64,000 nucleotides of DNA from Panorpa germanica (lineage: Eukaryota > Arthropoda > Insecta > Mecoptera > Panorpidae), in contig OY783211.1 of NCBI GenBank assembly GCA_963678705.1, positions 11,112,603-11,176,602 on the forward strand, given 5' to 3'. Under the pieces are notes generated by a model. The model saw only the letters and a list, made by a program, of their open reading frames with translations, did not search any database and was not told where the DNA came from. Numbering within the stretch: position 1 is the first letter of the stretch; the number at the start of each line of letters is the position of its first letter. Both the position numbers and the translations under genes were made by a program. Shown piece by piece: positions 54,141-64,000 of the stretch.

Positions 54141-55384
54141 ATAGACATAAAATAATGCATCAGTGCAAGTTTTAATAACTGACAATTGAATGGCGCCTTT
54201 GCTAGTTAAAGAAAACTCATCCCATTACAAAAACCATTTCTTAGAACCCATTACAAGAAATCAATTTTCATTTATTATTTCCAACTGAATTTTATTTCAC
54301 TTGAAATATTCATACTTCGAAAATAAAAAAGTGAAATCTAAAAGGAAAGTGAAAAGCTAAAAAAGGGTGCAATTATAAAGCTGTCTACAACATACTAAAC
54401 TTTTCCTAATACCAAGCTACTCGTACATAGTTTAATTTATTCATACCTGTGTTATAACTACCCCAGACAAGTCGAAATAAATGTATACATATATTTATTT
54501 AAATGAATATTTATAAAAACATACCCTTAGATGTTTTTTTTTAGAAAATAAAATACTCACCCCTATTTTGAAGGTGTGTGAGCAATAAAAAAAAAAGAGT
54601 TGAAAATTACTACGAACTTGTAACAGAGCAGGGGTAGGTAGTACATGGTACTTTATCTTCGCGGGATGTTTATCTTATCGACTGGAAAATTGTCAACTAC
54701 GAACTCTGTAAATGATAGAACAAAATACAAAGCAAAAAACCCGTCTCACTATAATAATATTTCATTTAATTTATTTATTTTTGCAATACGATTTATACTC
54801 GTATTTTATAAAAAAAAAAAGGACATTATGTTAAAATTTAATGGGTTTCCCTCAATACTCTACGTAGAAAAAGTTTAACGAATGTGCGAGTATATTGTAT
54901 ACGCAAAAAAGCAGTTAAAGAGTTTTGTGGTTGATCTGGGATTTGCAATGGCTAGATTAAATATATTTAGAAAGGGTTTTCGTGTATTTGAAATAAGCCA
55001 ACGCCAAAAAAGCTTATTTTTTAAATTTATGTCGTAATTTTTCAATATTTACACTTTAAATGGTTTGTTTCGATTATATCTATTGATTTGTGATTTATTT
55101 ATACATTTTAATTATTTCATATTTACAGTGAACATAGGTGATGGTTTCTAACCCCCTTTGAACAAAGAAATTGTCAAAAAAAAATTATAAGAATATTCTT
55201 TTTCTTTTCAGTATCATACATATGAAGATATAATTGTTGTTTCTTTTATATTTGCAAATATTTATTTTAGAAGAGATAAAATTCTTTTACTAGAACATCA
55301 TAGAAAAAGAAACAAGATATATCTGTCTTTGTTACACTTTAATGGTTTATTTGCAACTTCATTCAATACTGGTACGGTAGTGAG
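54141..55384. other. Non-coding AT-rich stretch
   Basis: Only chance frames (for example 54645-54878). Confidence 0.45.
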
Positions 55385-55530
55385 GCCAGGTGAAGTGATT
55401 TTTCGATTGTAGTTCATATCACTGACATTTCCTTATACGAGTGAAATTAAATTGAATTGTTTCATGAGAAAAAAACATACGCAACTTCAATGTGTGTTCA
55501 AAGTGACTGCAAAATATTTACTGGGAATTT
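55385..55530 (+). repeat. Dispersed repeat family C, second copy
   Basis: Carries TTTTTCGATTGTAGTTCA, TTTCATGAGAAAAAAACATA, CGCAACTTCAATGTGTGTTC and AAAGTGACTGCAAAATATTT followed by ACTGGGAA, in the order seen at 10850-11025. Confidence 0.45.
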
Positions 55531-55654
55531 ATGAATTCTATTCGCTAATTATTAAGAACTCTCTCACACTGCAACCGTTTTCTTGTAGAGTGTAGTCACA
55601 TTAACATACTTTATCATAACAGAAAGTTTCTAATTTGATGTTTATTAATTTCAG

Positions 55655-55749
55655 ACGCCTAGTCATAATATGTTCATAAGTTCCGCATACAATACATGCA
55701 TATTTGTACATAACATGAGCTGTACCAGTCCTTTGTATCAGTATACAAG
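55655..55749 (+). CDS. Candidate internal host exon (95 bp)
   Basis: Acceptor GTTTATTAATTTCAG ends at 55654; donor GTAAGTGAAC starts at 55750. Only the frame starting at the first base is open (TPSHNMFISSAYNTCIFVHN, then MSCTSPLYQYTR). It would enter in phase 0 and leave in phase 2. No domain is recognised. Joined directly to 24982-25049 in its open frame, this exon would be read into a stop. So if both are real they are either non-consecutive, in different transcripts or untranslated. Confidence 0.35.
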
Positions 55750-56730
55750 GTAAGTGAACATTATTTTACATTACATTTATTACCTATGTATTATTTCATG
55801 TTAAGTATGTAACAAATATATATAACTATATGTCTCTAAAACCTAAATATAAATTAATATCAAAATATTTCTATTCCAAACGAACCACAATATTGAATAT
55901 TGATCCTTTAAATTTATTCGAAGTAGTTTCATTTCTTTACATTTGTCTATGAGAGTTTATTTAATACAAAACTCAATACGATTCAGTTTCTTTATTGTAG
56001 TTCTTTGAAATGACCCATATATAAGAATGACCCATATTAAATTGCGCAACGAACAACAAAATGGTCTTCTTGACCTCCTTAAAACTCTGTTCAGAGACGT
56101 TAATTACTGAATCATAAAAGAAATATTTTAGCTCTCTACATAAAAATATACATTTCACGTTTATAACAAATCCCTCTCTGCTACAAAAGCTTCCATCCTA
56201 TCTTCCAAACCCTTTATTAAAGCATCCCCCCAATGACATCTAATGAGGAAATACGTTGCATCCTGATATACTCTCTGTCCCTCTCTAACTCTCTAAAGTT
56301 TTACACACGCAGAATATTTTGTAACTTTAGGAACTCAGACTATAATATTTTTAATGCTTATAGCGTTAATAAAACTTCTGATATGCTAAGAGCATTTTTA
56401 CGGATGTAAATAAAATTTCTGAATAAAATACGTACGAGTATATTCCGCTTTCCCTTAAACGTAGGTGCTACATAAATATTACATATCTTTCATGTCTTCT
56501 CTGTGAATTATAATACATATTATGTTGGAAAAATTATGGACGATGCTTTTTCAAGATAAAGTGGCTAAGTGGAGTCTGAGGCGATTTCCACATCAGGTCA
56601 TGTTCGCCTGAAGTTTATTTTGGTTACATTTTATTCCATAAGTTCAATTCAGTTAGAAACTCGAGCACTTTTTTAACTTTTTTCTTGAGATTGTCTGCAA
56701 GCATGTCCTTTAGTTCACCACTGATGCTGT
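55750..56730. other. Non-coding stretch
   Basis: No supported feature; minus frame 55973-56158 is a chance frame. Confidence 0.45.
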
Positions 56731-57290
56731 GTTTTTTATTGTTTATTGTTCGCCTTTCGGCTTTACAATCTACATTCTTAATACATATTTCAAATTACAA
56801 TTAAATTTACATTATTCTCCACCAGCTTATTTATTCTCCTGTTTTTTCTTTCCTTCTTACTATTTCCGCCATCCACCTCTTTCCTTCACTGCCTCCCTTT
56901 AATAGCTGGCCGATATTCCTTTCGCTCGCTACTTTTTCCTTACACTCAAACTTAATGTGCTCCAGTGTTTCGTCCTCCGCTCCGCACATTCTACACTTTC
57001 TTTCCTCACTCATTTCCCAGTATCTGTTTCCTTTTCCTCATTTCCCAATCTAAACCTTGCTGTTCTTCTTATGTGTTTTATGTCTTTTTCTATAAGGTAC
57101 TGAGGCACATTATTTTCCCATAACCTTTTATATCTTTTATTGTAGTTACTTTTTTCTATTTTTCCCATTCTCTCCTGCTGCTCATTGACTTGATATTGTG
57201 GGCAGGTTACTAGGAGACGATAGACCGTCCTTTGCGTCTGACACTTGTTGCACTTTGAAGTTATAGTTTTATTCAATAGTTGATGCGTTA
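56731..57290 (-). pseudogene. Non-LTR retrotransposon (LINE) 3' end with ORF2 C terminus
   Basis: Minus-strand frame 57010-57276 encodes a CNKC...C-type knuckle, a charged segment and IRRTARFRLGNE. The next frame, 56831-57013, overlaps it and encodes KCRMCGAEDETLEHIKFEC, the C-terminal zinc finger (CX2C...HX4C). The two frames belong to one ORF broken by a small indel near 57010-57040. The frame ends at 56831. A short 3' UTR follows, with a hairpin GCC-GAAA-GGC (about 56752-56762) and a tail of CAATAAA units ending near 56731. Everything upstream of the C terminus is missing, as expected for a 5'-truncated LINE insertion. Confidence 0.75.
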
Positions 57291-58837
57291 ACTTCGTATG
57301 TCAAATTCGCAGTCTGAATTATCAAGCTTCAGTTTTCCACTTTTCTGTAGTTTCTTTAACTAATTTTAATTTATTGTTATTTATTTGTGTCCTGCACTGG
57401 TTGTGAATTTGCTTTATACTTTGCAGAATTATAGTTATAAGAGTTTAAATTAATAATAAATTGCTTTATATTTGCTACATTGTTAGAAATTTCATTGCAG
57501 AGTAAAATATAAAAATTACCAAATGCATATTACGTATAAAAATATAAAAGAGAAATATTAAATTATATACGGCCAGCATTCGAATTAAATATTTTAATAC
57601 CAGAATAACTGCTACAGCTGTTGTATACCCTCTAAATACAGTTATATATATTTTACATTAAAAATGGATAAATTATGCAAAAAATTTTATTAAAAATGTT
57701 CGTTTCATTTACGAAAAAACTTCAACCCATATATTTTATATATTTATCTGATAATAATAATAATAACTTTTTCTGTATTTATATTTTTTCTACTAGTATT
57801 ATAACAAAATATACAAATCGAATCAAATATGTTGTCACCTTTGTTTCAATTTAGTATTTTGTTTTTGAAATTGATTGTTTCATTTTTTTTCTCGTTGGTA
57901 CTCCAGCCCATAACCTGTTCGGTTGGTATGGCATACGCCATTAAACTTTAACTTCTTCTACGCATTTGCCATTCGTATTTTTTTACATCTGGTAAAATAA
58001 CATTTTATTACCTTTCAAAAAACCCGAGTTGTTTTTATGTAGGTATTTATAAATTTACTGATGGTGTAATTAATGAAAGGGTGTCTACAAATACATAAAA
58101 ATAATTGTAAAAAATAAAGTAAGAGTAATTCCCACAACCTAGAAAAAACAATTTGTGAATTTAATAGTGTAGTTCAAATTACGAGAGTTCGACAGCGACT
58201 TATGCTTAAAAGATGTTAGAAGTTTATTGTTTGCTATGTAAATGTACGATACGATGGTGAATTTTATCTTATTCGTGACCTTGAGTCATTTGAAATTACT
58301 TTTGAAGAATCCATGATATTATTTGAAGTATCATATAAAAATAACTTATTGTTGCAAAATTGAAAATATTTTCAATTTCCTTTTTCCTTATATAAAGTTA
58401 AAATTAATATTAACTTCAATATTTCTCATACAAAAGCTAATATAAAAAGTATGAGTATTTAAAACTATGTAACGGAGTGGAGAAGGTTTATATAATACCA
58501 GCAAATGAAAATTAAATAAATAAGAACTTCCTTGGAATATGAAAAATACGAGTATTTTCAAAGTCAAACAATTTAGATATTTTGTTGAAATTAAAAGTAA
58601 TTTGTTTCATTTTTCTTGATGTAATGATGAAATGGTCATCTGGTAGATGCTTTGAACCTTTTGAGCGAGGGGTTGGTGGGGTGAGGGAAAGTTATCTTGT
58701 TGTAAAATGAAATTCATTAGATATTATTAGTAAAGATAAAATTAGGATACGACTAGTTCCAATAGATATTTTACCTTATAATAAAATAATACTACTCATA
58801 ACGAACTAGAGATTGTAACACGTTAATTACAGTATGG
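57291..58837. other. Non-coding AT-rich stretch
   Basis: No supported feature. Confidence 0.45.
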
Positions 58838-58905
58838 TCTTCTGGGTGGGCAAATAGTTAGGTCGTAAACTCCAGGTTCGATTCTCGTAACATTGTATAC
58901 GCAAC
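58838..58905 (+). repeat. tRNA-like SINE head fragment
   Basis: GGTCTTCTGGGTGGGCAAAT, AGTTAGGTCGTAAACTCC and B-box-like GGTTCGATTCTCG. It resembles a tRNA-derived SINE head but lacks the tail shared by family A, so it may belong to another family. Confidence 0.35.
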
Positions 58906-59734
58906 ATATAACTTTTATGATGATAATTATTCAAACTAAAAATGAGATAGAAAGTTGCAAATATCTACTAATAATAAATTAAATGGCTATAATTGATCTC
59001 CCAAAATTAAAGCTATAACCCTGAATTTAAAAAAGAACGATTTCAAAAACGCGTTTCTGGATTTTTCTTTTTGTATATATTATAATATGTAAATTATATT
59101 TCAAAAGGATAATAGTCCTCATACAGTAAAACACTTTGATGTTTGCATATGATTAAAAATAAAATTATAATAAAATCTCTTTTTGTTTCAGCATAATTTT
59201 ACGCTCATTTACATATTTCCATGTTTTCATTTGATGTGACAAATATAATAATGTGTTGTGGTTCATTTAAAATGCTTTCGTTTCATAATTTTACTTTTAC
59301 AAACCGTGTTTTTAATTGTGTTTGTAAAATATAAATATATTTTATATGTTTTGCTTTGTTTATTATATAAAACAATTATTTTTATAATTGAAAAAGTATG
59401 AAACCTGTTTAACAGTTGTATTATTTTTTAACCGCAAATTTAACCTATAAAAAAGGAGTACCACACACGATTCTATTCGACAACTTTATTATTTCAGTAA
59501 ATATCTGTACCGACATTTTGAAGTAAAGAGAATTTTATAAAACAATTATGGTAAAGAACAGACAGTTTATTTATGAGAAAAAGTCACGAACACTTCCTGT
59601 TGTAAATTGGAAACCAACAAATCAAATTTTAACAAGCAGTACTTGTGGCTTTAGACGCAAATTCGAAAGTGTTTAACTTTTCTTAAATTATTACAAAAAT
59701 ATTTATAGTTTTTGTGTATGTATTTAAAATATGT
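58906..59734. other. Non-coding AT-rich stretch
   Basis: A single good acceptor-like TTTTTGTTTCAG at about 59191 has no convincing partner donor. No gene is called. Confidence 0.4.
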
Positions 59735-59790
59735 AATACACCACTAAATCAGTTCGTAGGATGACATATACTCGTAGATAGAGCTATAAC
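59735..59790 (-). repeat. Dispersed repeat family B fragment
   Basis: Minus-strand CTATCTACGAGTATATGTCA, TCCTACGAACTGATTTAGTG matches the 3' portion of the family B copy at 52155-52260 and its flank. Confidence 0.35.
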
Positions 59791-61414
59791 AAAATGAATA
59801 TTTACGTAAAAGAAAAAATTAATAATTTATATATAAAAGAAAATTGTATAAACAAGTAATAAGTTTATTTATAAACTTATGTAATACATTAATCGATTTG
59901 TTTGTATTTATATCTATAAACACAACAAAAATGTTTAATATTAAAAATAGAAGTTGTTGACAGTTTGTAGGTTAAACTGATATTTCACATGGATTGATGT
60001 CATTCAATTCTGCGAGGTCTAGCCGGCCGCGTGACTGGTGGAATATTAACACCCAATAGCCTGCTTAAGCTCCTGACCAAGTATGGGGATCAAAAAGCTT
60101 TTATATTTTTTTTTATCAATTTTTTTACTCACTTAGTCCTAAATTTTGTAAATTTTTTAAGTACGCCATTTACCAATAGACGATTTTTCAAAAGAGTATA
60201 TTTAAATAAGTTACGGTACCTAACACGGTCTGAGGTACTGAACCTATTTAGCAACTTATTTTATTTAAACCTATAATTTGTTTAATTTAGCCAAAACCAT
60301 TTTAAAATATTCTTATATTGAAGGAAGACAATATGACACTCACTGCCTTTCTTAATTTTAAATTAGTAAAGTAATATTTATGTTCTACGCGTATAGCAAA
60401 ATAACTGCAGTCTTGTGACTGTTATCGTGTTTTATTGATAACAATGTTATCCTATCTACATCTAGATTGAAAAGAAGTGCGAAGTGACATTTTTTAATGT
60501 TTTAATGTCACCTAGCTCACTATGTTACTAAAACGAACTAACGAACAACTGTAATTTACACTGACATTATACATTAAATTGTAACCATCCAAAGTCGTTG
60601 AGTCCAAAGATGAGTAAACTAAAGATAAAGCCAGAAGAAAGATTATAATTAAACAAATTAGGTTGTAATAAAACAAATATCATTAAGAATGAGTAAAAGT
60701 GATATTTGGATAAATAAATATTTGACTTTTGGAGATCGAGGGTTAAGCTCTGTTTGTTATAAAACAAATAGGCATATTGCAAAAGAGAAAAAAACGCAAG
60801 AACTCAAAGGGGAAGGAGAACATTCATTCAATTGCAACTGAAAGTAAAACTATAAATTTTTAACACTTCGCCTCTTTTCTCGGAGGGGCCAAATAATTTC
60901 ACGATTCTTTTGTAACTCTTTGTTATATGTAATGTTAAGATTTCTTTTTTTGTACAATTATATTTTTTTATTTGTTTGAAATATGTGTGTTTGGTTTATT
61001 TTAACATGTAAGAAATATACCTTAATTTTCCCATATCCAATGTACACCGCTTAGTATCAGATTCCGGCATTATCATAATTATTTTTATTAATGGTTCGGA
61101 AACACTCGTACGCTTTGTATTGAACGCAAAACTGTCTTAGATCGAACCGAAAGGCGGGGTTGATTAGCCCATATGGTTAATCAATAGTTATATTTAATTG
61201 GGCTTTTTTCTTGTTATTAATGTACATTATTCTATTAGCTGATTTCCTAATTTACTTTAATTTAAATTAGGTGGTGCTGCTAAATAACTGTTTAGAATTA
61301 GTTAAAAGATTTATTTAGATGAATAGCTAAAATCAGTAAAATAGTTTGATAAAAATTAAAATAAAAGACAAACGTTTTAACAGAAAAAAACTCCTCCAGC
61401 CAACAGGGGGGGTC
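59791..61414. other. Non-coding stretch
   Basis: A GC-rich TCTAGCCGGCCGCGTG at about 60018 resembles the patch at 23772. The frames 60031-60276 and 60567-60782 are chance frames. Confidence 0.4.
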
Positions 61415-61560
61415 ATGAAATTTTGACACATCTCGTTTGATTGGTTAGTACTATCCAAAAAATCATATGAATTTGTCAATAGTGGCGATAATATCAATTT
61501 GTCACCTTGCGAACTTAATGCGTTATTAATTTTGATTAATATACTCGTATGTTTCGGAAT
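61415..61560 (+). repeat. Dispersed repeat family B copy
   Basis: GGGGTCATGAAATTTTGACA, CATCTCGTTTGATTGGTTAG, then TCAATAGTGGCGATAATATC, CTTGCGAACTTAATGCGTTA and, at the end, ATACTCGTATG. Block order agrees with 52155-52260. Confidence 0.5.
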
Positions 61561-64000
61561 TATTAAGTATTATGAAATCGTACAACACCTGTAACATTTC
61601 ACTATCTCTACGTGAAACGAGCCTTGTATACGAGCATAAATACTTGACAACAATATATTTAATATGTAATATCCATAAGTACACATATTCAATTTATATC
61701 GTTGTTTTTGGGAACTGAAACCTAGGTTATAAGTAAGTAGAACCGCAATATCAATATCATATTTCTATACATAGCTTTATAGAACATAATATAATAAAGA
61801 ATTCCCAAAAACTGCTTGAAGCGCTTTGATACGAGTATATATGGTACTAGTATAGTAGATATCTCATATCTCGGTGTAAAGGGATTGCGTGACATTGAAC
61901 TTGAACTCTCATAAACTGGTGAACACTGAGCGCTGAACAGCACTGTCTCCATCTACTTATATTACATAATAATGATCGCAGTCAGACGATGAAAGTAAAC
62001 GTAAACTTGGCGGGCGTAGAGTCAATTCAAAGAGTGAAAATGCGCATCAATGGATGAGATATATTTTGGACTAGGACTTACTACTGAATCCTATATTGTT
62101 TTTTACTTTATTCAACTTTTGAATGGATATTTTTGGAGTGCGTTTTATTTTAATTTTAATTGGCTGCCAACAGATGAACTTAATAAATATGCAAATTAAC
62201 TTCTAGACCGTGAAGAAATGAATAATTAAAACGTATGCGTATGTGTCACTATAATAATACTACGGTGAATGAAATGTTGTAACTCTTGTAAACGGTTTGT
62301 TAAAATTTACATAAAAATTATTATACGCATAGTAATTTAAAAGCATTATAGGACCCAGGTACTATGTTAACATAGTAATTTTTACTACATATAAGTTTCT
62401 GACATTGAAGAGGTTATTTTATAAATTCTAATTATTTCTTAATTGATTTCACTTCATTTATAACCAGCGTAGATATAGAGAAAAATGGAGGAAAAAGGGA
62501 AAAGCAGAGAGAATAAAATGGTTAAGAAGAGGACAGAAATAGGAGAAGAAGGAAGCGATGGTAGAAGTTTTTTTAAAATTTAGTTTAGTAGTTATTTTAG
62601 TTTTTAATAGTTTAATATATTAGAAAGTAAGAAAGTAATGAAACGTATTTAAAGACGAGAAACATTAAAAATGAAATTGTAAGTTTATAAATAATAAAAA
62701 TATAATTGGTAATGTAATGTATATTTAAATGAAGTAATATATAGAAATACTTACTTATACTACTGATACTAAATAAATATTACAAAATTAGTTTTAAAAA
62801 TGGTAAATAAATATGTTTTAAGGAATACTAATTTATAATTTATTAAATAAGTTAATTTTAACTGTTATTTTGTTTAATCACAATCTCAACAGTACAATCT
62901 TAATAGATACTAAGAATCTTGTTCTAGAAAACAATAACCGCAATTGAACAAACCATTATTCTTATTAGATTTGACTTACACTGTAATACTTTTACATTGT
63001 TTAACGGACTAATATTTGTGCGTTAAATATAGTTTTGCATTTGTCTCATATTGATTCGATATAAATTCAAGGCATTCTAGATTCGGGAATTCAGAACTTC
63101 TATTAGTATCAGACAGACAATTCCAAACTGTTATTTATTGTATCTTTATCATTTACTGAATTTTGAATGCTCTTTTCTCTGTTTGTCTTTAATCAAAATT
63201 TAATTTAAATATACGTCATTTTAGTAAAATTAAAAAATTAAAACTTTGCAATCGCTTAATTATAATTAAAGTATTTATATTAATTCATTCATATTTTTCC
63301 AAATTAAAATAGAAGAACACATTAACAGTAAGTGTTTTCTTTATCAAAAAAACAAAACTTTTTCATTTTTATTTTTAAATTTACTTCCATTAACGCCGGA
63401 TATGTTCTTATTGTTTCAGAAAACTTCTCAAACATTTTTAATGCTATTGTTTCAACTTTATTGTATTTTTTATGTTGTTTTTAATTAAATTTTAAATAAA
63501 ATTATTAATCCAGGTCATAAAAGAATAGATTAAAAGAAAATTCTTGGAAAAAGTGAAATAATATTTAACATGATCTAGGAAGAATATAAAAGAAAACATT
63601 TTCTAAATATTTATGTTAGTTATGTTAAATTGTAGCTTATTGATATAGAATTATTGTATTTAAAGTTTAATATAAAAAGATCTTCGTTTTTGTAAAACCC
63701 GTTATAAAATATAAGACCAAGTTTTTGTACTTGTACTCTTTCATATATTGTCGTCATGGACCTCTCAAGTCAAGCCAAAATAAAATTATGAATGATAAAA
63801 GAGAAAATCACACTTCTTAGATTTTGCATATTTATTTACTTTTTAAACACTAGTTAGATAAGAAACATTTGAGTTACGTTATACATGTTATACATAACGT
63901 ATTATATGTATCTTGATAACGTCTTGTTATACAAGTTTCAAGGTTAATTTCTCCCAACATATTTTACAAGTTAAGCACAAATTTGACTTTGTTTTAGAAT
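61561..64000. other. Non-coding AT-rich stretch
   Basis: Includes a purine-rich patch at 62480-62570 with a short frame that could be a LINE 3' remnant but is too short to call. Nothing else is supported. Confidence 0.4.

Noticed and set aside
1..64000. CRISPR arrays, operons, riboswitches, bacterial promoters
   Set aside because: Nothing of this kind is visible; tandem repeats seen are transposon-internal or microsatellites in eukaryotic DNA.

Overview
The window is about 64 kb of very AT-rich eukaryotic DNA, and it reads as insect genome. The evidence is a near-complete Helitron with short GT-AG introns, a BEL/Pao-type LTR element, a mariner relic, relics of arthropod-style non-LTR retrotransposons and a tRNA-like SINE family with scattered copies. 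A lepidopteran source is plausible from the style of the Helitron 5' end and the repeated ACGAGTA motif, but this is not proven. I see no bacterial or organellar features, no rRNA and no convincing functional tRNA, and no complete host protein-coding gene.

Layout. 1-20 kb is intergenic or intronic DNA with a LINE 3' relic (about 2.8-3.2 kb), SINE copies and several other dispersed repeat families. 20.09-22.90 kb is a probable non-autonomous Helitron-type element built from three successive sets of diverged tandem repeats; it sits inside an AT microsatellite. 23-39 kb is mostly non-coding, with one splice-site-bounded candidate exon (24982-25049), a mariner transposase relic (about 27.8-28.2 kb), further dispersed repeats and a small GC-rich tandem repeat (34.2 kb). 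39.84-40.72 kb is a short TTAA-flanked DNA transposon with matching terminal inverted repeats and a short open coding remnant. 41.04-46.70 kb is an essentially full-length Helitron with both termini; its Rep/helicase gene is open across three exons except for one in-frame TAG. 48.85-52.05 kb is a complete BEL/Pao-type LTR insertion with identical 311-bp LTRs and a 5-bp target duplication. Its interior is reduced to one 570-codon ORF that fuses Gag to remnants of Pol. 52-64 kb is again non-coding, with SINE and other repeats, a second candidate exon (55655-55749) and a LINE 3' end (56.7-57.3 kb).

How it fits together. The Helitron and the BEL-type element look recent: one lesion in the first, identical LTRs in the second. 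The mariner and LINE pieces are old and broken. Two splice-bounded candidate exons on the plus strand about 30 kb apart hint that the window may lie in a large host transcription unit. As read, their frames do not join directly, so this remains a hypothesis. All calls come from reading the sequence; no alignment or database search was run.
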